A DNA stretch of 64,000 nucleotides from Acidobacteriaceae bacterium. Lineage in GTDB: Bacteria > Acidobacteriota > Terriglobia > Terriglobales > Acidobacteriaceae. The first letter of the stretch is position 1. Every line of letters begins with the position of its first letter. The translations under genes and the position numbers were made by a program. Where the stretch lies: assembly GCA_035944135.1 (NCBI GenBank), contig DASZBM010000010.1, positions 310,001 to 374,000 of the forward strand, written 5' to 3'. Below are positions 36,067 through 44,759 of the stretch, piece by piece. The notes beneath the pieces are model-generated. The model did no database searches. It saw nothing but the letters and a program-made list of their open reading frames with translations, and was not told the DNA's origin.

Positions 36067-36093
36067 GTCATTCCCGAACGGGATCTGCTTTTC
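36067..36093 (+). repeat. Short GTCATTCC...GATCTGCTT repeat copy
   Basis: GTCATTCCCGAACGGGATC then TGCTTTTC matches the two ends of the element at 12780 with almost no middle. It lies between the argG terminator and the end of the convergent OsmC gene. Confidence 0.5.
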
Positions 36094-36111
36094 TGAGCGT
36101 GGTCGCGCTAT

Positions 36112-36519
36112 TCACCCCCACGCGAACTCCACCACCTGTTCCACATCCGAATTCAAACTCCTCGCCACCGGGCACGTATGCGCTGCGCGCTCCAGCTTCA
36201 ACTGATCTTCCTCGCCCAGCGCATGCGGCATCTTGATCCTCACCGTCAGCCGCTGAATTTTCCTCGGCGGCGAACTCGTCATCTCCTTCTCAACCAAGGC
36301 AGTCGCGCCCGCCATATCCACATTCAGCGTCCGCGCCAGGATCCCCATCGTCGTCAGCATGCAACTGCCCAGCGCCGTCGCGCACAAGTCCGTCGGCGAA
36401 AAGCTCTCGCCGCGCCCTTGATTGTCCTTGGGCGCATCGGTGTCGAGTTCTGTTTCCGAAGGCCCGTGCACCGCCTTGCAGTGCAGCTCTCCCTGATATT
36501 CCAATTGAATCGCAACCAT
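36112..36519 (-). CDS. OsmC/Ohr family protein
   Basis: 135 aa. The pattern SPTDLCATALGSCMLTTM with C53, and AHTCPVARSL with C116, gives the redox Cys pair of OsmC-like peroxiredoxins that reduce organic hydroperoxides with lipoyl or thiol donors. It starts VAIQLEYQGELHCKAVHGPSE, closer to the YhfA/OsmC-like branch than to Ohr. A cytoplasmic homodimer is expected. It is divergent from the phosphatase gene at 36586 and convergent with argG. Confidence 0.88.
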   Translation of the reverse strand: MVAIQLEYQGELHCKAVHGPSETELDTDAPKDNQGRGESFSPTDLCATALGSCMLTTMGILARTLNVDMAGATALVEKEMTSSPPRKIQRLTVRIKMPHALGEEDQLKLERAAHTCPVARSLNSDVEQVVEFAWG

Positions 36520-36585
36520 CGTTCTTCCTTGTCAGACGTATTCCTGAGCTAATCTAATCAGAATTCACAGTTTACTCACGCACAT

Positions 36586-37677
36586 GTGGCCATGACGAAG
36601 CGCTACGAACCTCCAAGCATCGACGAATACCTGCGCCAGCGCCTCACGCCGGTAGAAGACGCGATTCCGCAGCTCCGCGGCATTGAGATGTTCGGCAAAT
36701 CAATCCCCGCAGGCATCGTCGGCGGTGATCTCTTCGAGTACATCAACTTCTCACAGCGTTATGACATCGATGCTCGCATCAAGCGCGCGCTGCGCCGCGC
36801 TAAGGAATTCCTCGAGCCGCTCTCGCCCGGCGAACCCATCCGCAATATCGTCGACGACCATATCGAATGGCTGAAGAGCAGGCCCGGCTACCAGCCCCAG
36901 ATGGAAGCCGAATACCGTTTCGCCAAAAGTTCTGAGCAGGTGCGCGTCGCCGAAGCTCTCCCCGAACTCCACACCACCGCCGGCATTCTCATCGTCGATG
37001 CGCAGGGACACGGAATCATATCGGCAAAGATCGCATCCACCGTTCACGACACTTTCCACGCTCTGCTGCTTGATGAGCTCGATCAGTTTGGCAAAACCAC
37101 CCCGGAGCTCTTCGAGAACCTCAACCTCCGGCTCGCGCTCTCCGCCACCGCGCGCAACGAACTCGGCCTCACCGAGAAGGAGCGCTCACGAGAGGTGGCG
37201 ACCTTGCTTTACGGCGAGGTGCACCCGACCAACTCCTTCCGTTTCGCGAACTTTGGTCACCCTCCACCGCTGATCTTCTCGGCGAAGTCTTCCCGCCTGC
37301 TCAACATCGACGATAGCCAGATGGCGCAGTTTTTCGCGCTCGGCCTCGAGCTTCCCGCCGACCACCCCGATCGCAAAAAATATTTCACCCTCAATCTGCG
37401 CAAGCGCGAGTTCAACTCCTCGGACATTGGCGAGATCAGGCTCATCAATCCCGGAGACATCCTCGTCCTCTACACCGACGGCGTCTATGACGGCGCCGAC
37501 GAAGTAGGCCGCGAGCGGCTGCAATCCATTCTGCAATCTAACCAGCACAGATCCGCGCGCGACATCTGCAATGCCATCATGGACTATGCCGTAGAGCAGG
37601 ACGATATACTCCGCCGGAACGGCGACGAAGCCCTGATCGACGACAAGACTGTCTTCATCGTCAAACGCACCGAATAG
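36586..37677 (+). CDS. SpoIIE-type PP2C serine phosphatase with inserted helical segment
   Basis: 363 aa. The PP2C/SpoIIE blocks are VGGDLFEY (D48), VDAQGHGIISAKIA (D138), EVATLLYGEVHP, FANFGHPPPLIF and INPGDILVLYTDGVYDGADEVG. This is a phosphatase core without the usual N-terminal sensor or receiver domain. Between the first two metal-binding blocks lies about 85 residues of charged, helical sequence, where most family members have about 20. Such phosphatases usually act on anti-anti-sigma proteins in partner-switching, but no kinase or STAS protein is adjacent. The start is GTG 36586 or ATG 36592; no clear ribosome site distinguishes them. Confidence 0.87.
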   Translation: MAMTKRYEPPSIDEYLRQRLTPVEDAIPQLRGIEMFGKSIPAGIVGGDLFEYINFSQRYDIDARIKRALRRAKEFLEPLSPGEPIRNIVDDHIEWLKSRPGYQPQMEAEYRFAKSSEQVRVAEALPELHTTAGILIVDAQGHGIISAKIASTVHDTFHALLLDELDQFGKTTPELFENLNLRLALSATARNELGLTEKERSREVATLLYGEVHPTNSFRFANFGHPPPLIFSAKSSRLLNIDDSQMAQFFALGLELPADHPDRKKYFTLNLRKREFNSSDIGEIRLINPGDILVLYTDGVYDGADEVGRERLQSILQSNQHRSARDICNAIMDYAVEQDDILRRNGDEALIDDKTVFIVKRTE

Positions 37678-37712
37678 CTGCTGCATAGCAGCAAACCAAA
37701 AAGGAACGTGCA

Positions 37713-39611
37713 GTGGTTCAACGGAGAGAGTTTCTTAAAGCAGCCGGCGCCTTCGCCGTCACCGCAGCCAGCACGCGCAGCCACCTCATCGCACAATCGA
37801 TCCCCGAAGATGAATTTCATTTCGTCTCCGAAAGCATCGAGGCCCAACTCCTGGCAAGCGCGCCCGAGTTCAAAAGCCTGAACATCGATGGTCTGGGGAA
37901 GGGAAGGCGCGGTGCGAACATCGTTTCGAACACCAACGGAGGCGGCTTTCAGTCATCTGCTTCCACCGTCGGCAGCACTCGCCGCATCGAGTATCGCGTG
38001 GAGCAGGCGGCCAGCAACAGCGCGCCCGCATGGACGATCGAACTCTCTCCCAATCGCATCACGCTCACCTCGCAGTGGTCGCCGGAGTATCAGCCCACGC
38101 GCTTCACCTTCCGCTTCAATCTGAACTCGGTGCACAGCACCGTCCTCGGCCTCTTCCAAAACGACGGCCTTCTCACCACGCCCGCACTCATGCATTTCCC
38201 CGGCCAGGGGTCCATGCGCCTCACGTCCAGCGTTCCCGAGTTCGCACTCACCTACGTCTCCAATCGCCCGCAGCAGACAGCAATGCTCGCTCTGCCCGGC
38301 GCAACCTTCGAGCACAGGCGCATCGTCTACACGCTGGACGTCACCGCCATCTATCCCGCTCTGCCGGGAATCGCAGACGACGAACGCTTCGACGCCTTCC
38401 GCCGCAACTGGCTCGACGCCCTGCAACTCAACCCCGAACTCCAGGCGCTCTCCAACAACACGGCCAGCGATAGCTGCGCGTTCTGCTACTACGAGTTCGC
38501 CGACATCGCGGCACTCACGCCTCCGCTCGCCGAAGATCTCACAGCGCTCGACGTTGTGCGCCAGACGCTCGACCGCATGCTCGCCGGCGGCTACGCCTAC
38601 GGCCTGCCTGCGATTCCGGATCACCCCAGCACCAGCTCGGACACCTACCCCGCCATGGTCATCGCCGCCGCAACTTGCGTGCGCGCAGGGAAGAACGATG
38701 CGTGGCTCGCCGCCAACTATCACGGCATTCGCGACTGGATGGAAACTCTTCTCGCCACCGACATCACCGGCAATGGCCTCGTCAAGTACGGCCTCAGCGG
38801 CAACTCGAACTCCTGGGGTGAGATGGGTTTCCCAAAGCTCCGCCCTTCCAACTGGTGGGACACCATCGGGTTCGGCTACGAAGATGCCTACGCGAACGCG
38901 CTCACCTATCGCGCACTTCACGACATGGTCATGCTCGCCCGCAAGGTTGGTAACTCCGCCGACGCAGCGCGCTACGCCAAAGCCGCAGAGAAGCTCCGCA
39001 GCGTCTTCTATGAGACCTTCTTCAATCCCGCAACCGGCGTTCTCGGTGGCTGGCGCAGCGAAGACGGCGAACTCCACGACTACTACTTCCTCTGGGTCAA
39101 CGGCATCGCCATACACTACGGCCTCGTCGAGAAGCCGCAGGCCAACGCCATCATGGACAAGCTGCTCGCCAAGATGAAAGAGGTTGGCTACGACAAGTTC
39201 AACATGGGCCTGCCCGGCAACCTCATCACCGTAGCGCTCAAGGACTACGTGCACCGCACCAAGGATGCCCGTTACGGCGGCGGCGTTCTTCCCGACAACT
39301 CCGACGGCTTCCAGAACTACGAAAACGCCGGAGCTACCGGCGCTTACGCGTTCTTCACCCTTGCCGCACTCTACGATCTCGGCCGCAAGGAAGAAGCTGA
39401 CCGAATCCTGTTCCCAATGCTCAAAGCCTATGGCGACTGCGGCTTCGAAGGAAAAGACGCGAAAGGCCATTCCAACGACTGGCGCCGCTGGGACGGCACC
39501 GCCGAGGGCTATGAAGGTCTCCTCACCGACGATTACTACGCCCTGCTCGCAGTTCCGCTGCGTCAGACAGAAACCCGATGGAAAAGTGGTTATCGCCCAG
39601 AGATCAGCTGA
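37713..39611 (+). CDS. Tat-exported six-hairpin glycoside hydrolase-like protein
   Basis: 632 aa from GTG 37713, preceded by AAAGGAA. The N-terminus QRREFLKAAGAFAVTAAS is a twin-arginine signal. A beta-sandwich region (about 50-250) precedes an alpha/alpha toroid (about 260-620), with patterns common in GH63/GH15-like enzymes: DTYPAMVIAAATCVRAG, NWWDTIGFGYEDAYANAL and DGTAEGYEGLLTDDYYALLA. Acidic residues in WWDTIGFGYEDAY and RWDGTAEGYEG are catalytic candidates. The likely role is hydrolysis of glycans in the periplasm; family and substrate are uncertain. The 5' end is 35 bases after the phosphatase. Confidence 0.8.
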   Translation: MVQRREFLKAAGAFAVTAASTRSHLIAQSIPEDEFHFVSESIEAQLLASAPEFKSLNIDGLGKGRRGANIVSNTNGGGFQSSASTVGSTRRIEYRVEQAASNSAPAWTIELSPNRITLTSQWSPEYQPTRFTFRFNLNSVHSTVLGLFQNDGLLTTPALMHFPGQGSMRLTSSVPEFALTYVSNRPQQTAMLALPGATFEHRRIVYTLDVTAIYPALPGIADDERFDAFRRNWLDALQLNPELQALSNNTASDSCAFCYYEFADIAALTPPLAEDLTALDVVRQTLDRMLAGGYAYGLPAIPDHPSTSSDTYPAMVIAAATCVRAGKNDAWLAANYHGIRDWMETLLATDITGNGLVKYGLSGNSNSWGEMGFPKLRPSNWWDTIGFGYEDAYANALTYRALHDMVMLARKVGNSADAARYAKAAEKLRSVFYETFFNPATGVLGGWRSEDGELHDYYFLWVNGIAIHYGLVEKPQANAIMDKLLAKMKEVGYDKFNMGLPGNLITVALKDYVHRTKDARYGGGVLPDNSDGFQNYENAGATGAYAFFTLAALYDLGRKEEADRILFPMLKAYGDCGFEGKDAKGHSNDWRRWDGTAEGYEGLLTDDYYALLAVPLRQTETRWKSGYRPEIS

Positions 39612-39649
39612 ACATCAGGACTGAACCGCCGCGTAAAATCAAAGCAGCG

Positions 39650-40252
39650 ATGATCTTCGTCCTCGACAACTACGACTCCTTCACCTACAACCTCGTCCAG
39701 TACATCGGCGAACTCGGTGAAAAAGAAATCGTCGTAAAGCGCAACGACGAGCTCACGCCCGACGAGGTCATCGCTCTGCGCCCCTCACGCATCCTGCTCT
39801 CGCCCGGCCCGTGCACACCGCAGGACGCCGGCATTCTCATCCCGCTCATACAGCGCCTCGCCGCGCTCCCAGCCGACGAGCAGATCCCCACGCTCGGCGT
39901 CTGCCTCGGCCACCAGGCCATCGGCGCGGCCTTCGGCGCCGAGGTCGTCCGCGCCCCGCAGCTCATGCACGGAAAAACCTCCGCCATCGAGCACGACAAT
40001 CGCAGCGTCTTCCGCGATCTCCCGCAGCCCATGACCTGCACGCGCTACCACTCGCTCATCGTGCGCGAGGACTCCATCCCCGCCGAGCTCGAAATCTCCG
40101 CCCGCGTAGCCCCGGGCACCGGCGCTCCTGACCCGGGCACGGTCATGGGCCTCCGCCACAAGACGCTCCCCATCGAAGGCGTCCAGTTCCACCCCGAATC
40201 CGTCCTCACCGACCACGGCAAGCGCCTCATCGCCAACTTCCTGAAGCAGTAG
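39650..40252 (+). CDS. trpG: Anthranilate/aminodeoxychorismate synthase glutaminase component
   Basis: Class I glutamine amidotransferase, 200 aa from ATG 39650. It contains the N-terminal LDNYDSFTYNLVQYIG, the oxyanion LLSPGPCTPQDAG, nucleophile C85 in GVCLGHQAIG and catalytic H181 and E183 in FHPES. It supplies ammonia to TrpE and possibly PabB, since TrpG and PabA are not separable by sequence and one protein often serves both. trpE is 7.3 kb upstream on the same strand, with argG and other genes between, which is an unusual separation. It follows the glycosidase by 38 bases. Confidence 0.93.
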   Translation: MIFVLDNYDSFTYNLVQYIGELGEKEIVVKRNDELTPDEVIALRPSRILLSPGPCTPQDAGILIPLIQRLAALPADEQIPTLGVCLGHQAIGAAFGAEVVRAPQLMHGKTSAIEHDNRSVFRDLPQPMTCTRYHSLIVREDSIPAELEISARVAPGTGAPDPGTVMGLRHKTLPIEGVQFHPESVLTDHGKRLIANFLKQ

Positions 40253-40262
40253 AATTTGCGCG

Positions 40263-40724
40263 ATGAGAATCGATCGACGACAGGTTGAGCGGAAAGCACG
40301 CATTGCCTCTCTATCGTTCTTCGGAGTGCTGTTCGCTTTCTGGATATGGTGGTACTTTGCCTCGAATTACGACTACAGCGCTCTTGCGGGTACTTATGTT
40401 TTTCGCGGCGATGGCGTCACATCGAAACTAGTTCTCAAGTCCGACCAGACTTTTCATCAAGAGGTCACAAAAGATGGTCGAACTTCGACTGCCAATGGCA
40501 CTTGGCATCGGAGCGGCGAGGCCGGCGTCAACTTCTCGATCGAATTTCTGCGAGTTCTGGGAGCGAAGACGTTCGTTGAAGAGTTCGGGAAGGCCTACGG
40601 CTCGGTCGAGGACAACGAATTTTTCGGATACTTCGAGAAGTTCCTCGGGATATATCCGTCGCTTCACCTTTACCGTGTAGGGGAGCTGCAAGGGCCGGTA
40701 TTTCACAAGCAGCTTTTCCGCTGA
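40263..40724 (+). CDS. Small membrane-anchored protein of unknown function
   Basis: 153 aa. A basic N-terminus (RIDRRQVERKAR) is followed by one membrane helix (about 16-34, LSFFGVLFAFWIWWYFAS). The external part is beta-rich (LAGTYVFRGDGVTSKLVLKSDQTFHQEVTKDGRTSTANGTWHRSG), resembling a lipocalin-like strand meander, with an acidic aromatic end. It starts 11 bases after trpG and could be co-transcribed. Codon use is visibly less C-biased than in its neighbours, which may indicate a different history. Confidence 0.62.
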   Translation: MRIDRRQVERKARIASLSFFGVLFAFWIWWYFASNYDYSALAGTYVFRGDGVTSKLVLKSDQTFHQEVTKDGRTSTANGTWHRSGEAGVNFSIEFLRVLGAKTFVEEFGKAYGSVEDNEFFGYFEKFLGIYPSLHLYRVGELQGPVFHKQLFR

Positions 40725-40747
40725 CGCGGTGAGATAGCCTATCCACG

Positions 40748-41749
40748 ATGCCGCGGAGTCTCATTTTCGTGCTGATGTTCGCGGTCGCAACTGCCGCGGC
40801 CCAGCAGCCCGCTGCCCCATCGTCCATGGGCACCGTCCCCACCCACGACGCCCTCGTAACCGGCGGCCTCGAAGTCCACGGCGACTCCGCCCGTCTGCTC
40901 ACCAACACCAGCATCACTGCCTACGACCACTCCGCGGCCATCTCCCTCGCTCGCGGCGGAAACGTCCTTGTGTGCGCCACCACCCAGTTCCACCTCCTCC
41001 ACTCCGGCACGGAGAACTCGCTCCTCTTCGGTCTCGACCGCGGCGCCATCGAGCTCCACACCGACTCCTCGCCGCAGGACGTCATCCTCACTCCTGACAT
41101 CCGCTTCACCCTCGAGCACCCCGGCCGCTACGACCTCCGCCTGCGTGTCACGCCCAACGGCGACACCTGCGTCGACAACGCCGGCGCCTCCGCACCCGTC
41201 CTCACACTCGCTGACCCGTTCTCCGGCGCCAGCTATCGGCTCATACCCGGTCAGCACGTCCTCTTCGAGCACGGCAGCCTTCGCGAGGTCGTCGACAACG
41301 AGCGCTCTCCCTGCGGCTGCCCGCCCGCACCCGCGCCTGTCCAGCAAGTCGCCTCCACACCTGACCTGAATCCCGGCCAGCCCGCCACGCCCGCCGTCGC
41401 CGCCGCCGAACACCCTTTTCCAGCGGCCGCCAGCGAAGGCCTCGCACCCACTCCCGCACCCGCACACGTGCCCGAAACCGCGGGCCAGCCGCACACCCAG
41501 GTCGCCACCGTCCTCAGCTACGATGCCGCCCATCCCGATGCCGTCTCACCCGGCACCGTCGAGCCGCCGGCCCCAGCACCGGCAACCGGCTCGACCACCG
41601 GCTCGCCCACGGGCACCGCCGCCGCCACTTCATCCGCGCCGCCGCCCACCCCGCCCGGCGCTCACGATCTCGTCCACGCCCTCGGCCACTTCTTCCGCAA
41701 GCTCTTCCATCCCCACGCCGGAACCTCGCCGCCGCCGCAGCAGAACTAA
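40748..41749 (+). CDS. Secreted FecR-like protein with Pro/Ala/Thr-rich tail
   Basis: 333 aa with a signal peptide (LIFVLMFAVATAAAQ). Residues about 35-185 form a beta domain with RLLTNTSITAYDHSAAISLARGG, SLLFGLDRGAIELHT and RYDLRLRVTPNGDTC that looks like a degenerate FecR domain. Residues about 190-310 are low-complexity Pro/Ala/Thr and probably disordered. The end HDLVHALGHFFRKLFHPHAGTSPPPQQN is basic and His-rich. The stop codon lies in a 20-base tandem duplication. No operon partner is evident, and the role is unknown. Confidence 0.68.
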   Translation: MPRSLIFVLMFAVATAAAQQPAAPSSMGTVPTHDALVTGGLEVHGDSARLLTNTSITAYDHSAAISLARGGNVLVCATTQFHLLHSGTENSLLFGLDRGAIELHTDSSPQDVILTPDIRFTLEHPGRYDLRLRVTPNGDTCVDNAGASAPVLTLADPFSGASYRLIPGQHVLFEHGSLREVVDNERSPCGCPPAPAPVQQVASTPDLNPGQPATPAVAAAEHPFPAAASEGLAPTPAPAHVPETAGQPHTQVATVLSYDAAHPDAVSPGTVEPPAPAPATGSTTGSPTGTAAATSSAPPPTPPGAHDLVHALGHFFRKLFHPHAGTSPPPQQN

Positions 41750-41784
41750 CGCCGCCGCAGCAGAACTAACGCAGCAGAACTAAC
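41731..41784 (+). repeat. 20-base tandem repeat across a stop codon
   Basis: GCCGCCGCAGCAGAACTAAC occurs twice in tandem (41731-41750, 41751-41770), followed by a 14-base partial copy GCAGCAGAACTAAC (41771-41784). The first copy carries the last codons and the TAA stop of the preceding gene. The other copies are non-coding duplicates of that gene end. Confidence 0.92.
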
Positions 41785-41857
41785 CTAGACAGGTAATTCC
41801 TCTCGGCAGTATGCTCCGAAAGATTCCGAACAAATCCGCCACCAACAGAAGGCGATA

Positions 41858-43219
41858 GTGAACAAGCGCGAATTCTTGAAAGGCACGGGTTCCGCTCTTG
41901 CTGGCGCGGCCATCGCGCGGATCGGTCATGCCCAAATGAGTCACAACACCGCCCCGGCCCAGGGGGCGCGAACCAACTGGTCCGGCAACTACACCTTCAA
42001 GGCCGCCCACATGGACGACGCCGCGAGCCCCGAAGCGGTCCAGAAGCTCGTCTCCGGTCTTTCGCACGCCAAAGCCCTTGGTTCGCGCCACTCTTTCAAT
42101 GACATCGCCGACACCTCCGGAGATCAGATCACCGTCTCTCACCTCAACGGCATGACGATCGACCGCGAGGCCGGGACTGCGACGTTGGGTGGCGGCGTCA
42201 GGTATAGCGACCTCGCGCCCTGGCTCGACGCGCAGGGCTTTGCCTTACCCAATCTCGCTTCGCTGCTCGATATCACCCTTGCCGGCGCCTGCTCCACTGC
42301 AACGCACGGCTCCGGTATCCACAATCGCAATCTCTCGAGCGTCGCCACCGCCATCGACTTCGTCGACGGGACCGGCCAGCTCCGCACGCTGTCGCGCGCC
42401 GCCAATCCGGACGAGTTTCCCGGCGCCGTCGTCGGCCTTGGCGCGCTCGGCATCATCCTCCGCACAACCGTGCACGTCGTCCCGTCCTTCCGGATCGCGC
42501 AGATCGTCTACGAAAACCTCTCCTTCGATCAGCTCGAGCACAATCTCGATGCCATCTTCTCCGCGGGCTACTCCGTCTCACTCTTCACCGACTGGCAGCA
42601 TCACCGAGCTACACAGGCCTGGCTAAAGCAATCCGTCGCTGGCAACACGCGCCCTCAGATGCCGCCGCTCTTTTACGGCGCAACCCTGCAGAAAACCAAG
42701 CTCCATCCGCTCGTCGGCCACTCCACCGAAAACACCACCGAACAGATGGGAGTTCCCGGCCCCTGGTACGACCGTCTTCCGCACTTCCGCCTGAACTTCA
42801 CGCCATCCAGCGGGGCGGAGCTGCAAAGCGAGTACCTCATCCCCCGCAGCCACGCCTTCCAGGCCATCCTGGCCGTTGAAGAGCTGCGCGACCGCATTAC
42901 GCCGCACCTCTTCATCACCGAGCTCCGCACCATCGCTGCCGACGACCTCTGGATGAGCACGGCATACCAGCGCGATTCGTTCGCCATCCACTTCACCTGG
43001 AAGCCTGAGTGGGACGCCGTTCGGTCGCTTCTTCCTCTCATTGAGGCGAAGCTTGAGCCCTTCGACGCTCGCCCGCACTGGGGCAAGCTCAATACCGTGC
43101 CGTCCGCCCGGCTCAAGCAGCTCTATCCGCGCTACGCCGACTTCCAGAGACTTATGACGCGCTACGATCCGCAGGGCAAGTTCCGCAACCAATACCTGGA
43201 CAACGTCTTCCGCGCGTAA
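41858..43219 (+). CDS. Tat-signal FAD-dependent alditol/lactone oxidase
   Basis: 453 aa from GTG 41858. The N-terminus NKREFLKGTGSALAGAAIA is a Tat-like signal with KR rather than RR. A FAD-binding PCMH domain follows: LGSRHSFND with H78, the expected site of covalent flavin attachment in AldO, then LLDITLAGACSTATHGSG. The C-terminal ALO domain ends RLKQLYPRYADFQRLMTRYDPQGKFRNQYL. The architecture matches Streptomyces alditol oxidase and L-gulono/arabinono-lactone oxidases, which make H2O2 from sugar alcohols or lactones. Most of these are cytoplasmic or eukaryotic, so an export signal is noteworthy. Confidence 0.88.
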   Translation: MNKREFLKGTGSALAGAAIARIGHAQMSHNTAPAQGARTNWSGNYTFKAAHMDDAASPEAVQKLVSGLSHAKALGSRHSFNDIADTSGDQITVSHLNGMTIDREAGTATLGGGVRYSDLAPWLDAQGFALPNLASLLDITLAGACSTATHGSGIHNRNLSSVATAIDFVDGTGQLRTLSRAANPDEFPGAVVGLGALGIILRTTVHVVPSFRIAQIVYENLSFDQLEHNLDAIFSAGYSVSLFTDWQHHRATQAWLKQSVAGNTRPQMPPLFYGATLQKTKLHPLVGHSTENTTEQMGVPGPWYDRLPHFRLNFTPSSGAELQSEYLIPRSHAFQAILAVEELRDRITPHLFITELRTIAADDLWMSTAYQRDSFAIHFTWKPEWDAVRSLLPLIEAKLEPFDARPHWGKLNTVPSARLKQLYPRYADFQRLMTRYDPQGKFRNQYLDNVFRA

Positions 43220-43258
43220 CGGGTTTGTTGTCCCCTCCCGATATACTGCCTTCAACCC

Positions 43259-44320
43259 ATGTCTCAGGCTCCGCCGCTGCGCACGCAGCACCGGTATTAC
43301 CCCGAGCTCGACGGCGTTCGTGCCATCGCCGCGCTGCTGGTCATGCTCTTCCATGCGCAGCAGGAAGGCCTATCGCTCCGCTTTTCTCTCGGCTTCGGCC
43401 AGACCGGCGTCGATCTCTTCTTCGTCCTCTCCGGCTTCCTCATCACCTCCATCCTGCTCAAAGCCGCCCCGCGCGACTGGTCGGAGGTCCGCACCTTCTA
43501 CACCCGCCGCGCCCTCCGCATCTTTCCGCTCTACTATGTAACGCTCATCCTCTGCTGGATTCTCCTCAGCAGACCCTCCTGGTTCTTCTGGGTCTACCTG
43601 CAGAACTTCTGGATCTCCTTCGGCAAAATCTCCCACGGCCCCATGCACTTCTGGTCCCTCGCCGTCGAGGAGCAGTTCTACCTCGTCTGGCCCTTCCTAG
43701 TTATCTTTGTTCCGCGCAAACGTCTCCTGCCCATCCTCACCGGAACCATCGTCTTCGCCGCTGTGCTCCGTTTTGTCCTGGCCGCATTCCATCAAAGCGT
43801 CTTCGTCCTCACCTTCACCCGCCTCGACGGCCTCGCCGCCGGCGCCGTCCTCGCCACACTCAACGCCCGCGGCCCGCTCACTCGCTGGGCCCGCCTCATG
43901 CTCTCCATCGCGGGCCTGTCTACGGTTGCTGCGGCCATCCTCGGCCATCTCTTCCGAGATTCGAACAACCCGAGCTTTGTCGCGATCAAATACACGCTCA
44001 TCACCGCGATCTACACCTGCCTGATGGGATCGCTGCTCAGCCGACCCAACTCTCGCGCCGTAAAACTCCTCAGCATGCGCTGGCTACGCTGGATCGGCCG
44101 CATCAGCTACGGCCTTTACGTCTTTCATCCCTTCGTCTTCGCCTGGACCTACCGTCACTTCCCCGGGCAGCCAATGCTCCTTCGCGCCGGCCTCGCCACT
44201 GTCTTCACATTCGCGATCGCCGCCTTTAGCTGGTACAGCTTCGAGCGCTGGTTCATCCGTCTCAAAGAAGTCCTCTCGCCGGAGCGCCGCCCCACTCCCG
44301 CCGAGCCCATCACCGTCTAG
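43259..44320 (+). CDS. Acyltransferase 3 (OafA/YrhL family) membrane protein
   Basis: 353 aa with about ten membrane helices. The start RYYPELDGVRAIAALLVMLFHAQQ includes the catalytic-type His32. GQTGVDLFFVLSGFLIT, FYTRRALRIFPLYYV and HFWSLAVEEQFYLVWPFLV are the family signatures, and the end WISYGLYVFHPF...FEWWF-like block is present as SFERWFIRLKE. Members O-acylate lipopolysaccharide, peptidoglycan or small glycosides from the cytoplasmic acyl-CoA pool. There is no SGNH domain. The gene follows the oxidase by 39 bases; the substrate is unknown. Confidence 0.92.
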   Translation: MSQAPPLRTQHRYYPELDGVRAIAALLVMLFHAQQEGLSLRFSLGFGQTGVDLFFVLSGFLITSILLKAAPRDWSEVRTFYTRRALRIFPLYYVTLILCWILLSRPSWFFWVYLQNFWISFGKISHGPMHFWSLAVEEQFYLVWPFLVIFVPRKRLLPILTGTIVFAAVLRFVLAAFHQSVFVLTFTRLDGLAAGAVLATLNARGPLTRWARLMLSIAGLSTVAAAILGHLFRDSNNPSFVAIKYTLITAIYTCLMGSLLSRPNSRAVKLLSMRWLRWIGRISYGLYVFHPFVFAWTYRHFPGQPMLLRAGLATVFTFAIAAFSWYSFERWFIRLKEVLSPERRPTPAEPITV

Positions 44321-44385
44321 CCGCTACCGGAATCCCTGCGCCCACGCCCTTCCGTCGTATTACACTTTGGCCCGAGGAAGAAACC

Positions 44386-44646
44386 ATGGCCCTTCACGAA
44401 GGCTGTCGCCGTCTCCGGCTGGCAGGCAAGGTTCTCGTAGCCACCGGACTCGCCATCGCTGTTCTGGCCGCGATTCTCCTTTGCTTCGCAGACGGCTTCA
44501 GACTGATACAAGCAGGTGACTTGGTCCCCCCAGTCTTCGCGTTGGTCTTCCTGACTGAAATCTCCGGCGCCACACTCTGGTTTCTTGGTTGGGTCCTCGA
44601 AGGCTTTGCACGGCCACCGTCCGAAAACTCCGACGAAGCTCGTTAA
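44386..44646 (+). CDS. Small two-helix membrane protein
   Basis: 86 aa preceded by GAGGAAG. Two hydrophobic helices (about 13-33, VLVATGLAIAVLAAILLCFA, and 46-68, VFALVFLTEISGATLWFLGWV) have short charged ends. No homologue is recognised. It lies between the acyltransferase (65 bases upstream) and efp (113 bases downstream), with its own ribosome site, so it is probably expressed. The identification rests on start signal, topology and codon use only. Confidence 0.5.
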   Translation: MALHEGCRRLRLAGKVLVATGLAIAVLAAILLCFADGFRLIQAGDLVPPVFALVFLTEISGATLWFLGWVLEGFARPPSENSDEAR

Positions 44647-44759
44647 ATCGCTGACTCGTTGACTGGCTAGCCTGCCGACCCGCTCATTTACAATGGAAAC
44701 TGTAGGGCCGCACGTCTCGTCGCCCCGCCAATCCACCGCTACATTCAGGAGTTCCTTTT

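Noticed and set aside
37953-39470. 505-codon open frame antisense to the Tat glycosidase gene
   Set aside because: It lies entirely opposite a gene with a Tat signal and family motifs; its Val/Glu/Gly-rich translation is the usual antisense shadow of C-ending codons.
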